A DNA stretch of 17,407 nucleotides from Candidatus Omnitrophota bacterium (GCA_027065215.1 JAMOOT010000056.1:1-17407); one strand, 5' to 3'. Shown: positions 8,757 to 15,965, numbered from the stretch's first letter. The notes: generated by a model not told the origin, from the letters alone. A program made the numbers and translations.

Positions 8757-10376
8757 TCACTCCTTTCCTTCTGACCACTTTTTAAACGATTCCGATTTGA
8801 TTACATCAGCGGAAGGAACAAAAATTTGTTGATTCTCAAATAAAATTAGACCCGGTGTATTGGCTCCGATCTCATTAGTGAGTTTTGAGGATGAAAGAAG
8901 CAAATAACCAATCTCACCTGGAGTTGTTATGCATTGCTCAATCTTACCTGAATCCACTCCCAATCTAACTTCGCAGGTATCATCCTGGGGATAACCTAAC
9001 TCATACCGGCAAAGGATATAATCCAGATATTTATTGGGGGCATACTTACGAAAACACAACTGACGTAGGACTTCACTCATATCATTGGGCCCTATAAGAG
9101 ATTTCCACACTCCATTTTTATAGGAGAGGAGGTAGTGAAAATAAAATCGCCAATCCTTCATCCTTCCGTCATACTTCACTTTTCTAATCTGGACTAATTC
9201 CTTATAGACTGGCTCTGATAGTTGCCCAGATATAAAGATATCCACTCTTTTGGGAATCCGTTTTCTGTTTCGAAAAACAGACATCCCAACCACCTGAGGC
9301 CGAATAACATAACCAATTTCACTCTTTATCAACATATCTTCTATGTTTTCAAACCCATCTATGTTCTCGATATTGCCTTGAATAATATAGACCGGCAACA
9401 TATCTGTGTTCACCTTAGCAAATATCTTCTTCGCCTCTTCGCTATCGGAATATATAACCTTCATCTTAAGCGAAGGTAAAAATCTCTTTAACCAATTATA
9501 TATATCATCTTCATTGCAAGAGACACACCTCTTTGGCCTAACAACAACCAGCGTTTGATCTCCTTTTTTCTGTCCTATCGTACATTTCCCCTTATTACAC
9601 TCTCCCTGCAAACAATCCATATCCCCATAACAATCAAGATCTACCATATGAGAAAGTCGGGAATCAGGCGAGAGACCAAGTACTGAGACTTCTTTTGCCC
9701 CCAAAACTGACCATTTTCCACCCTTATTGGTTAAATCTACTACATCTACCTTTATGCCATCTGGATAAGGCATAAGAACCAAGACCCCATCTTTAATCTC
9801 CAATCGCTTACCCCCTCTAAGAAAAGACCGCCTTGGGACCAAGACAATATCAACTTCTGAATGCTGTCTTAAAAACTCCCATAGATCCTCTGGTCTCACA
9901 TTATCTTGTATGGCCAAGACCAGAACATCAGCACCCTCTAAGTTAGCCAAAGCAACATTGTACTTATCAGGGGAATTTATTCGTTCCTTACCCACCTTAA
10001 TTATCCCAATCTTTACCCCGCTTCCCCCTTCCAAAACTTTATCCTGACACTGTCCTTCTATATCACATACCCAATCGTAATCTATTTTTCTTAAACAGGA
10101 TTGGTAATCCTTTTTCCTTTTGTCAAAGAAGTTCTTATCATGAAGCAAATCTCCATAAGACCCTGGAGAAAGATACCCATATTCGAGTAATAACACATTG
10201 TCACCCAATCGATTAATCAAATTAGCGCGGTTGCATGGCAGACAAATCTTCTTTCCATTGTCAACAAGATATATGCGAGAGTGGGTATTCCCGCTTATAA
10301 CGAGTTGCAGGTCCTGAGCCCGGGCAACCATCCCCATTCCCAGAATTATTAAGGCATACAACCACCGCCTCATCAT
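8757..10376 (-). CDS. Exported multi-module protein: degenerate phosphoesterase-like, thioredoxin-like and DsbA-like regions
   Basis: The function is unknown. Residues 1-20 form a signal peptide (RRW, a hydrophobic core, then VARA before Q21), so the protein is exported. Residues 21-245 recall the 5'-nucleotidase/metallophosphoesterase layout: a strand followed by SGNTHSRIY where active enzymes have a DxH motif, and VDIVLVPRRS (175-184) where GGHS is expected. Metal ligands therefore look lost. A Cys cluster (C249, C255, C260, C265) leads into a thioredoxin-like module (about 274-350) with RCVSC (283-287) and a likely cis-proline in LPVY (327-330). Residues 377-535 resemble DsbA-family domains, keeping C441, C456, C468 and C482, but ISGQLSEPV (382-390) stands where the CxxC belongs. 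Two ATGs are adjacent; the second (10373) is better spaced from AGGAGG. Module assignments rest on motif reading by eye; coding status and export are secure. Confidence 0.9.
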   Translation of the reverse strand: MMRRWLYALIILGMGMVARAQDLQLVISGNTHSRIYLVDNGKKICLPCNRANLINRLGDNVLLLEYGYLSPGSYGDLLHDKNFFDKRKKDYQSCLRKIDYDWVCDIEGQCQDKVLEGGSGVKIGIIKVGKERINSPDKYNVALANLEGADVLVLAIQDNVRPEDLWEFLRQHSEVDIVLVPRRSFLRGGKRLEIKDGVLVLMPYPDGIKVDVVDLTNKGGKWSVLGAKEVSVLGLSPDSRLSHMVDLDCYGDMDCLQGECNKGKCTIGQKKGDQTLVVVRPKRCVSCNEDDIYNWLKRFLPSLKMKVIYSDSEEAKKIFAKVNTDMLPVYIIQGNIENIDGFENIEDMLIKSEIGYVIRPQVVGMSVFRNRKRIPKRVDIFISGQLSEPVYKELVQIRKVKYDGRMKDWRFYFHYLLSYKNGVWKSLIGPNDMSEVLRQLCFRKYAPNKYLDYILCRYELGYPQDDTCEVRLGVDSGKIEQCITTPGEIGYLLLSSSKLTNEIGANTPGLILFENQQIFVPSADVIKSESFKKWSEGKE

Positions 10377-10392
10377 TCCTCCTTTACTATCT

Positions 10393-10433
10393 AAAATAAA
10401 AAATAGAGCGTGCGCTCTCGAAGCCTCCGCTCT
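10393..10433 (-). terminator. Terminator-like hairpin with T-run in the leader of the nusA unit
   Basis: On the minus strand AGAGC, loop GCAC, GCTCT (10418-10405) is followed directly by ATTTTTTATTTT (down to 10393), the form of an intrinsic terminator. A second AGAGCG copy lies upstream at 10433-10428 and can pair with the same CGCTCT (10410-10405), giving a larger alternative fold. The element lies downstream of the promoter at 10447-10475 and just before the ribosome binding site of the exported-protein gene. It may therefore act as a leader attenuator as well as ending transcripts from the methyltransferase gene. Confidence 0.6.
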
Positions 10434-10446
10434 TTCGTGAAAGGGT

Positions 10447-10475
10447 ATTATATAAGAAAAGCCCTACAACTTCAA
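10447..10475 (-). promoter_or_regulatory. Strong candidate sigma70-type promoter for the nusA-infB unit
   Basis: Minus strand TTGAAG (10475-10470), a 17-base spacer and a perfect TATAAT (10452-10447). The -35 box lies inside the last codons of the methyltransferase gene. The predicted start is near 10440, giving a leader of about 65 bases that contains the terminator-like hairpin. Confidence 0.65.
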
Positions 10476-11102
10476 GGCCTTTATGCCAACAAAACCACCT
10501 TGCCCATAACCATCTTTAACCTCATCTATTTTTCCCACCTTTCTCAAATCATCTACAAACAGGGTTTGTAAGATTTGTTTTACATTAAACCCATTGTGCT
10601 TCAACATATTTTTCACCTCATCAACTGAAAAAAAGCGGGCATATTTATAAAATGGGCTATTTTTTCTTTTTCGCTGATATACCTGCCCTAAAGGACTCTC
10701 TTTATCTACTATCCCGATTACCAATACACCACCTTTTTTAAGGACCCTACAGGCCTCTTTTATGGCCTGATCCGGATCCTCTACAAAACACAATGTAACC
10801 ATCATCAAGGCATAATCAAAAGATTCATCCTCAAATGGGAGATTATGGGCATCAGCCCAAATCGCTTCAATTCCTCGCTTTTTAGCCAAGGCCAACATCT
10901 CCTCAGACAGATCTATTCCAACCTCTATCCCTAAAGGCCCAGCAAATCTCCCCGTACCAACGCCGATTTCAATTCCCATTCCATTGTTAGGGAGCAATCT
11001 TCGTAATAATTCCACTTCTGTAGCATAAACACATGGATGCTGCTCAAACCATTCCTCATATTCTTTAACTCGGGCATTGAACACATCTTCCATCCTACTC
11101 AT
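10464..11102 (-). CDS. SAM-dependent class I methyltransferase (Methyltransf_11 type)
   Basis: This 212-residue cytoplasmic protein carries the class I methyltransferase core. Motif I is IEIGVGTGRF (44-53), the acidic ribose-binding residue is D64 in VGIDLSEEML (61-70), and WADAHNLPFEDESFD (82-96) supplies motifs II and III. LKKGGVLVIG (121-130) follows. The family methylates small molecules, quinones or other substrates; the substrate cannot be told here. There is no strong match to the longer UbiE signature, so I do not call menaquinone synthesis. The ATG at 11102 follows AAAGGAGG, which overlaps the stop of the transporter gene (16-base gap). It is the last gene of the rng-argC-argJ unit; the promoter for the next unit starts within its 3' end. 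Confidence 0.88.
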   Translation of the reverse strand: MSRMEDVFNARVKEYEEWFEQHPCVYATEVELLRRLLPNNGMGIEIGVGTGRFAGPLGIEVGIDLSEEMLALAKKRGIEAIWADAHNLPFEDESFDYALMMVTLCFVEDPDQAIKEACRVLKKGGVLVIGIVDKESPLGQVYQRKRKNSPFYKYARFFSVDEVKNMLKHNGFNVKQILQTLFVDDLRKVGKIDEVKDGYGQGGFVGIKALKL

Positions 11103-11118
11103 CTATATCCGCCTCCTT

Positions 11119-12081
11119 TTATTGTCCTTTCAACAACAGTAAAAAAACAGGGATGGTTACAACCGAAACAAGATGTGTATAGAAAAGGACCTGGCTTATA
11201 AATGGGGTATCACCACCATAACTTTCCGATATAACTGCTAAGGACACCGCAGATGGAACTGCAGACTCAAGAAGAATAAACCAACGGAGATCCGGAGTTA
11301 ATATAGAGAACTTTAGTAAAGATAATATCATCAGGGCAATCATAGGTAACACTACCAATTTAGTAATGACTGTCAAGGCCAATAACCTATGATTTAAAGA
11401 ACAACTCATACAATTAAGACCTAATATTCCTCCCATCACCAACATAGATAAGGGCAACACAGGCCTTGATAGTATCTCTAAAAATGAATATATCCCTGCA
11501 GGAATACTATTAGCCAAACCTAATAAGGCCAACACCACCGCAACAATCGTAGATAAAAAGGGAGGATTTATGACCTTTTTCCAAAGGCCTTCTCCTTCGC
11601 GACCAGAAACCAGCCACACTCCAAAAGACCATACAAGAAAATTAAATCCTATGATATACAAAAAGATCCAACTATAAAACATCTCTCTTTTCTCCGGGCC
11701 AAACATAACTGAAACCATTATAAGGGGCATATACCCACAATTTTGAAAAGATACTAATGCAGAAAATAGATTGGCCTCACGTATCCTTAATACCTTGGCT
11801 ATAACAAATCCCAATAACAAAGATGCAACCAACATCCCTATTCCAACGGCCGGGATAAGATAGACCCATTCCACTCGAAGGTTATCTGAACCAGAAAGTG
11901 TGTGGTACAGAATAAAGGAAGGCAAAAATATATCGGTAAGGAGATTACTAATCTTTCGCAAAAAAACTCTATCTATACGCCCCGTGCGAGCCAATAGATA
12001 TCCCACTCCAGAAAGGCAAATGACCTGTAAGGCTGCAATTACAGTAGCCCAGAAAGAACTCCACGCAATACTCGACACCAT
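11119..12081 (-). CDS. AEC-family (auxin efflux carrier-like) membrane transporter
   Basis: This 320-residue integral inner-membrane protein has about ten hydrophobic segments arranged as two sets of five, as in the AEC/PIN-like transporter family (PF03547). Features that fit are GYLLARTGRID with LLTDIFLPSFILYHTL in the first half, the polar FQNCGYMPL segment, NPPFLSTIVAV at the start of the second half, and ESAVPSAVSLAVISESYGGD near the end. Bacterial members are linked to export or uptake of organic acids or amino acids; the substrate here is unknown. It starts one base after the argJ stop (TAG, T, ATG) with AAGGA inside argJ, so it is cotranslated with the arginine genes. A role in moving an arginine-pathway metabolite is possible, but only by position. 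Confidence 0.9.
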   Translation of the reverse strand: MVSSIAWSSFWATVIAALQVICLSGVGYLLARTGRIDRVFLRKISNLLTDIFLPSFILYHTLSGSDNLRVEWVYLIPAVGIGMLVASLLLGFVIAKVLRIREANLFSALVSFQNCGYMPLIMVSVMFGPEKREMFYSWIFLYIIGFNFLVWSFGVWLVSGREGEGLWKKVINPPFLSTIVAVVLALLGLANSIPAGIYSFLEILSRPVLPLSMLVMGGILGLNCMSCSLNHRLLALTVITKLVVLPMIALMILSLLKFSILTPDLRWFILLESAVPSAVSLAVISESYGGDTPFISQVLFYTHLVSVVTIPVFLLLLKGQ

Positions 12082-12082
12082 A

Positions 12083-13270
12083 CTATTCCTTATTTATTAA
12101 GACATAATTAGGAGAGAAGTCGCAGGTAAACATATAATATGAATACTTCCCATTGTTCAGGTTTATAACCACATGCAAGTCTTTATCTATAAGGAGAAAG
12201 CGACTCTTTGATAGCATAGGTCGTCCTCTTTTGAAGACTGTATGTTTATTAGCAGTTATCTCTAACTTTTTCTCATCGACTTTCTTGCTGGCCGCTCCGA
12301 CTGCCGCGGCAATCCTTCCCCAGATAATCCTACCCCCAAATACTGAACACTTAAATAAGGCCGAAGTAGTAACCTTTCTTGCTACCTTCACGGCCTCATC
12401 TTGAGACGATGCCCCCTCAACGGTTACCTTAACAAACCGGGTAGCCCCTTCCCCATCTCGTACTATCATTTCAGCCAACCTCATACACAAGGCCTTTAAT
12501 CCTTCCACAAACTTCCTATATTCCTGAGAATTGCGCGAACTAATGTTCACTCCCCTACCATTGGCCAATAAAAAGACAGAATCATTGGTGCTCATATCCC
12601 CATCGACTGATATACGGTTAAAGGATTCCTCTACCGCCTCTTTAAGGGCACTCCTTAAGATTGGAGTGCTTATATTAACATCTGTTGTAAGGACACATAA
12701 CATAGTTGCCATATGAGGGAATATCATCCCGGCACCTTTCGCCATTCCCCCTATGGTAATCTTACCCTTAGGAGTAGACACCATAACCGCTGACTCTTTA
12801 GAAAACGTATCCGTTGTCATTATCGCCATTGCGGCTGAGGTATGTCCCACTGTATCGGTATTTTCAACCAACGAAGGAAGCGCATTTAGGATCTTTTTTT
12901 CTGGGAACGGAATACCAATCTTTCCTGTTGACGCCAAGAGAATATGTTTCTCTTCATCATAAATCAACTTGGCTAACCTTTTAGATATGTTCAACGCCGC
13001 TTTGTATCCATCCTCACCTGTACAGCAATTGGCATTCCCGCTATTTATCAAAACTGCCCGTGCGAATCCACACTTAACCCGCTCTCGAGATATCTTTACT
13101 GGATGGGCAACTATGCTATTAGTGGTAAATACCGCCGCTACATTGCATATATCATCCTCGCACATTACCAAAGCAAGATCCTTTTGCCCCTCTTTTTTTA
13201 TCCCACATGAAATCCCCCCTGCCTGAAACCCCTCTGGTGCGCATACTCCTCTTGGGACCCATTTAATCAC
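12083..13270 (-). CDS. argJ: Glutamate N-acetyltransferase / amino-acid acetyltransferase
   Basis: ArgJ moves the acetyl group from N-acetylornithine to glutamate (cyclic arginine pathway); bifunctional forms also use acetyl-CoA. The 395-residue protein shows LINSGNANCCTG (74-85), GGMAKGAGMIFPHMATML (174-191) and the late FTCDFSPNYVLINK tail typical of the family. Autocleavage is expected between A188 and T189, making T189 the N-terminal nucleophile of the beta chain. The start is GTG (13270), overlapping the argC stop as GTGA, with AAAAGGAGGG six bases upstream. Whether this copy is mono- or bifunctional cannot be read by eye. argB, argD and argF are not in the window. Confidence 0.96.
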   Translation of the reverse strand: MIKWVPRGVCAPEGFQAGGISCGIKKEGQKDLALVMCEDDICNVAAVFTTNSIVAHPVKISRERVKCGFARAVLINSGNANCCTGEDGYKAALNISKRLAKLIYDEEKHILLASTGKIGIPFPEKKILNALPSLVENTDTVGHTSAAMAIMTTDTFSKESAVMVSTPKGKITIGGMAKGAGMIFPHMATMLCVLTTDVNISTPILRSALKEAVEESFNRISVDGDMSTNDSVFLLANGRGVNISSRNSQEYRKFVEGLKALCMRLAEMIVRDGEGATRFVKVTVEGASSQDEAVKVARKVTTSALFKCSVFGGRIIWGRIAAAVGAASKKVDEKKLEITANKHTVFKRGRPMLSKSRFLLIDKDLHVVINLNNGKYSYYMFTCDFSPNYVLINKE

Positions 13271-14268
13271 CGTAATCCCTCCTTTTCATCTATGCCAAAG
13301 GCTAAATTCATATTTTGAATCGCCTGCCCACTGGCCCCTTTGACTAAATTATCTATAGCCGAAACCACTAAGACTTGGCCCTTTCCAAGCAGACGAATTG
13401 TTATGTGACATTGATTTGTACCTAAAACAGAACGATACGAAGGCAAATTATCCACTAATCTTATGAAGATTTCCTTGCCGTAGATCTCTTGATATAAAGA
13501 CCAAATATCCTTTTCTGATAGATCTTGCCTGATATCAACATACATCGTGCTGATTATCCCCCGTTCTATTCCGACAAGGTGGGGGACAAAAACAAATTTT
13601 TCCCTATCCAAATCAATGTGTGAGAGTATTTCTGGTATATGTTGATGGATATTGGGTTTATAGGGATATAAATTCCCAACCAAAGAGGCGAATAAAAAAT
13701 CCTTCTTAAGTTTTTTGCCTGCACCAGAGGCTCCTGACTTTGCATCTACTATTACCCTACTAATTAAACCTCGCTTAGCCAGCGGGTACAATCCAAGAAT
13801 AACCGAAGTCGGATAGCAACCAGGATTGGCAATAAGCCTTGCACTTCTTATTTGCTCCCTATAAACCTCTGGCAAACCATAAACTGCCTGAGAGAGAAGT
13901 TGTGGCGAGGTATGCTTAACATTATAATATTTTTCATATATTCCAACGTCTTTAAATCGGTAGTCCGCACTCAAATCAACTACTACCAATCTCTCTGACA
14001 ACAGACGGGGGACAAATTCTTGAGAGACCGTGTGAGGCAAAGCGAGGAAGACACAATCACAATTCAATTTTAATTTATCCACATCTATCTGTTCTACCTC
14101 TAACTTCCTATCCACCCAAGGATAGATTTTTCTTACATCATCTACCACCTCTCGAGCCATCAAATAAACCAATTCCACTTTTGAATGGGATAATAACCAA
14201 TACAACAGTTCTTGCCCGGTATGGCCGGTTATTCCAATAATACCTACACGCACCCTATTTTCTGACAA
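13267..14268 (-). CDS. argC: N-acetyl-gamma-glutamyl-phosphate reductase
   Basis: ArgC reduces N-acetylglutamyl phosphate to the semialdehyde with NADPH, the third step of arginine synthesis. The protein shows the nucleotide-binding VGIIGITGHTGQEL (8-21), GLPEVYR (131-137), ANPGCYPTS with catalytic C151, AKSGASGAGKK (176-186) and the HQHIPEI segment (208-214) carrying the likely catalytic His. I place the start at a TTG (14268): GGAGG lies nine bases upstream, and it yields MSENRVRVGIIG, close to the family's usual N-terminus. It overlaps the end of rng by 14 bases. Alternatives are a GTG at 14253, four bases short of the rng stop overlap but with a distant ribosome binding site, and a TTG at 14304, which adds an unconserved leader. 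The enzyme call is secure; the start is moderately so. Confidence 0.96.
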   Translation of the reverse strand: MSENRVRVGIIGITGHTGQELLYWLLSHSKVELVYLMAREVVDDVRKIYPWVDRKLEVEQIDVDKLKLNCDCVFLALPHTVSQEFVPRLLSERLVVVDLSADYRFKDVGIYEKYYNVKHTSPQLLSQAVYGLPEVYREQIRSARLIANPGCYPTSVILGLYPLAKRGLISRVIVDAKSGASGAGKKLKKDFLFASLVGNLYPYKPNIHQHIPEILSHIDLDREKFVFVPHLVGIERGIISTMYVDIRQDLSEKDIWSLYQEIYGKEIFIRLVDNLPSYRSVLGTNQCHITIRLLGKGQVLVVSAIDNLVKGASGQAIQNMNLAFGIDEKEGLR

Positions 14269-15730
14269 ACCCAACCACCTCCAAATGATACTTATCTGGG
14301 CCAAGGTTGTTATCTACCACAAATTGAGTCTCAGTGTTAAACCTACGCCTCAAATCTGCCAAGGTATCTTTCTGAGATTTAAGGTATCTCACCACTGTCT
14401 CGTGGGCCTTTATTATTACCTTTTTCTTCCGTCTACGATCCTGTCGTAAGGAATATCGTAACTTCCTAAACAAATCTATGGCAACTGACTTAACTGACTT
14501 AACCTTACCACGGCCCGAACAACAAGGACAAGGGGTAAACGCCCGTGCCTCACTTGTGCGTTCCGTCCTTTCTCGGGTCATCTCTACCAACCCCAACGGT
14601 GAAACTGAAACAATCTCTGATCTGGCCTTATCAGCCGCTAATGCTGCTTTCAGAACAGATAATACTTCACTCTTATGGGCATCAAACTTCATATCTATAA
14701 AATCAATAACAATTATTCCACCAATATCTCTCAATCGTAACTGTCTTCCAATCTCCTGGGCTGCTTCACAATTTACCATCAAGGCCATCTCCTCTTGAGG
14801 ACGTCTTATCGCCTTAAATTTGCCACTATTGACATCTATAACCGTCAATGCACTGGTCTCCTCAATAATTAAATAGCCACCTCCTGGAAGATGCACTACC
14901 GGGCTGTATATTTCTTCGATCTGGTGTTCTACTCCTCGTAATTCGAACAAAGGAACATCAGCGCGGTAGAGTTCGACCCTATCCAACAATCGAGGAAAAG
15001 TCGAACGAATAAAAGAACGAATGCGAGTAAATTCCTTTCTATCATCTACTACCAACCTGTCTATCCGCTCATCAAAATAATCTCTTACAACCCGCAGAAG
15101 AATATCATGTTCTTCAAATACTAAAGCAGGAGGATTAGCCCTAACTGCGCGGCGATAGAGACTTCGCCATTGCGATATAAGATAACTCGCATCCTTTTCT
15201 AATTCTTTACGAGATACACCCACTGCAGCGGTTCGGACAATAAAGCCATAATTTGATTTAAACGAAGACACAATCTCCTTAAGTCTTGTTCGTTCCGAGT
15301 CATTGACAATCTTTTTAGAAACACCTCGCAATTTAGAAAAAGGCACTAACACTAAGTATTTACCCGGCAAAGAAATATTTGTGGTAAGCCTGGCCCCTTT
15401 ACCAGCAAACGGTTCTTTCGAGACCTGTACCAACAGGACATCCCCTTTTTGTACTACTTCCCCAATAGTCCTTCCTCTAACTCGAGCATCTGCTGTAAAG
15501 ATAGTCTCAGCCGGTTCATCCATATAGAGAAATCCCTTTCGATTGAGGCCAATGTTAACAAATACAGCACCTAAGGCGGGAGTTATATCCTCTACTATCC
15601 CCTTGTAGATATTGTTTACAATCGGTTTGTCGCCTTCTCTCTCAAAAAAATAATCTTCAATTCTGCCATTCTCTAAAATAACTATCCGCTTTTCCTGTTC
15701 ATCAACACTTGCCAAGATTTCCTTAGCCAT
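14255..15730 (-). CDS. rng: Ribonuclease E/G family endoribonuclease
   Basis: This single-strand-specific endoribonuclease takes part in mRNA decay and rRNA/tRNA processing. The 491-residue length is that of RNase G or an RNase E catalytic half with no scaffold extension. MAKEIL followed by an S1 domain (about 35-120, with YKGIVEDITPALGAVFVNIG) matches RNase G N-termini. The catalytic core has VIDVNSGKF (D299, N301) and VIDFIDM (D343), the magnesium ligands of the family. CPCCSGRGK (C401 and C404) is the zinc-link that joins protomers. I chose the ATG at 15730, with GGAGG 12 bases upstream, over a TTG at 15766 that lies within the promoter region and adds an unconserved 12-residue leader. It is the first gene of the unit with argC and argJ. 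Confidence 0.96.
   Translation of the reverse strand: MAKEILASVDEQEKRIVILENGRIEDYFFEREGDKPIVNNIYKGIVEDITPALGAVFVNIGLNRKGFLYMDEPAETIFTADARVRGRTIGEVVQKGDVLLVQVSKEPFAGKGARLTTNISLPGKYLVLVPFSKLRGVSKKIVNDSERTRLKEIVSSFKSNYGFIVRTAAVGVSRKELEKDASYLISQWRSLYRRAVRANPPALVFEEHDILLRVVRDYFDERIDRLVVDDRKEFTRIRSFIRSTFPRLLDRVELYRADVPLFELRGVEHQIEEIYSPVVHLPGGGYLIIEETSALTVIDVNSGKFKAIRRPQEEMALMVNCEAAQEIGRQLRLRDIGGIIVIDFIDMKFDAHKSEVLSVLKAALAADKARSEIVSVSPLGLVEMTRERTERTSEARAFTPCPCCSGRGKVKSVKSVAIDLFRKLRYSLRQDRRRKKKVIIKAHETVVRYLKSQKDTLADLRRRFNTETQFVVDNNLGPDKYHLEVVGFVRK
14278..14282 (-). promoter_or_regulatory. Ribosome binding site that decides the argC start
   Basis: GGAGG on the minus strand, inside the last codons of rng. 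It is nine bases from the TTG at 14268, 24 from the GTG at 14253 and downstream of the TTG at 14304, so it favours the 14268 start. Confidence 0.55.
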
Positions 15731-15754
15731 ATAAAATATCTTCCTCCATAGGTT

Positions 15755-15763
15755 ATTATACCA
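15755..15763 (-). promoter_or_regulatory. Candidate extended -10 promoter (proximal) for rng
   Basis: Minus strand TGGTATAAT, a perfect -10 with the TGn extension. No good -35 box lies 17 bases upstream. The predicted start is near 15748, leaving an 18-base leader that just includes the GGAGG of rng. Confidence 0.4.
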
Positions 15764-15782
15764 CAAGCACTTTTAAATTTAG

Positions 15783-15811
15783 ATTATACCCTAACGGAAG
15801 GCAAATAACAA
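15783..15811 (-). promoter_or_regulatory. Candidate sigma70-type promoter (distal) for rng-argC-argJ
   Basis: Minus strand TTGTTA (15811-15806), 17-base spacer, TATAAT (15788-15783). The predicted start is near 15776. The -35 box touches the end of a perfect seven-base inverted repeat (15809-15826), which could be an operator. Confidence 0.5.
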
Positions 15812-15826
15812 TAAAAACCTTTATTG
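15809..15826. repeat. Perfect 7-base inverted repeat at the rng promoter
   Basis: On the plus strand CAATAAA (15809-15815), loop AACC, TTTATTG (15820-15826). It overlaps the -35 box of the distal rng promoter. A second small dyad, GCATA/TATGC (15826-15840), abuts it and a third, GCCGT/ACGGC (15839-15843 and 15860-15864), follows. Roles as operator or RNA hairpin are inference. Confidence 0.45.
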
Positions 15827-15898
15827 CATAGTAAATATGCCGTATAAATCTAATTAATCACGGCAAGGAAAAATCTTAAGGCATAAATCTGATAAAAA

Positions 15899-15965
15899 TC
15901 CCTATAGAGTCCGATCTCATTCACTAATAGATTTACACAAAAACATCCCAACTACTCTATAGAAA
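15899..15965 (-). terminator. Long-loop inverted repeat with T-run after the secretin gene
   Basis: Minus strand CTATAGAGT (15962-15954) and ACTCTATAG (15910-15902) form a perfect nine-base stem, extendable by about three pairs including two G.T wobbles. A 43-base loop separates the arms, and the second arm is followed by GGATTTTTATC. It begins within five bases of the secretin stop codon. The long loop makes it a weak intrinsic terminator; it might instead be an mRNA 3'-end stabiliser. Confidence 0.35.

Noticed and set aside
10447..10469. TTGTAG as an alternative -35 box for the nusA-unit promoter
   Set aside because: Its spacing to TATAAT is only 11 bases; TTGAAG at 10470-10475 gives 17.
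15731..15766. Longer rng starting at TTG 15766
   Set aside because: The extra 12 residues are not conserved in the family, and the TTG lies across the -10 promoter candidate. ATG 15730 gives the usual N-terminus.
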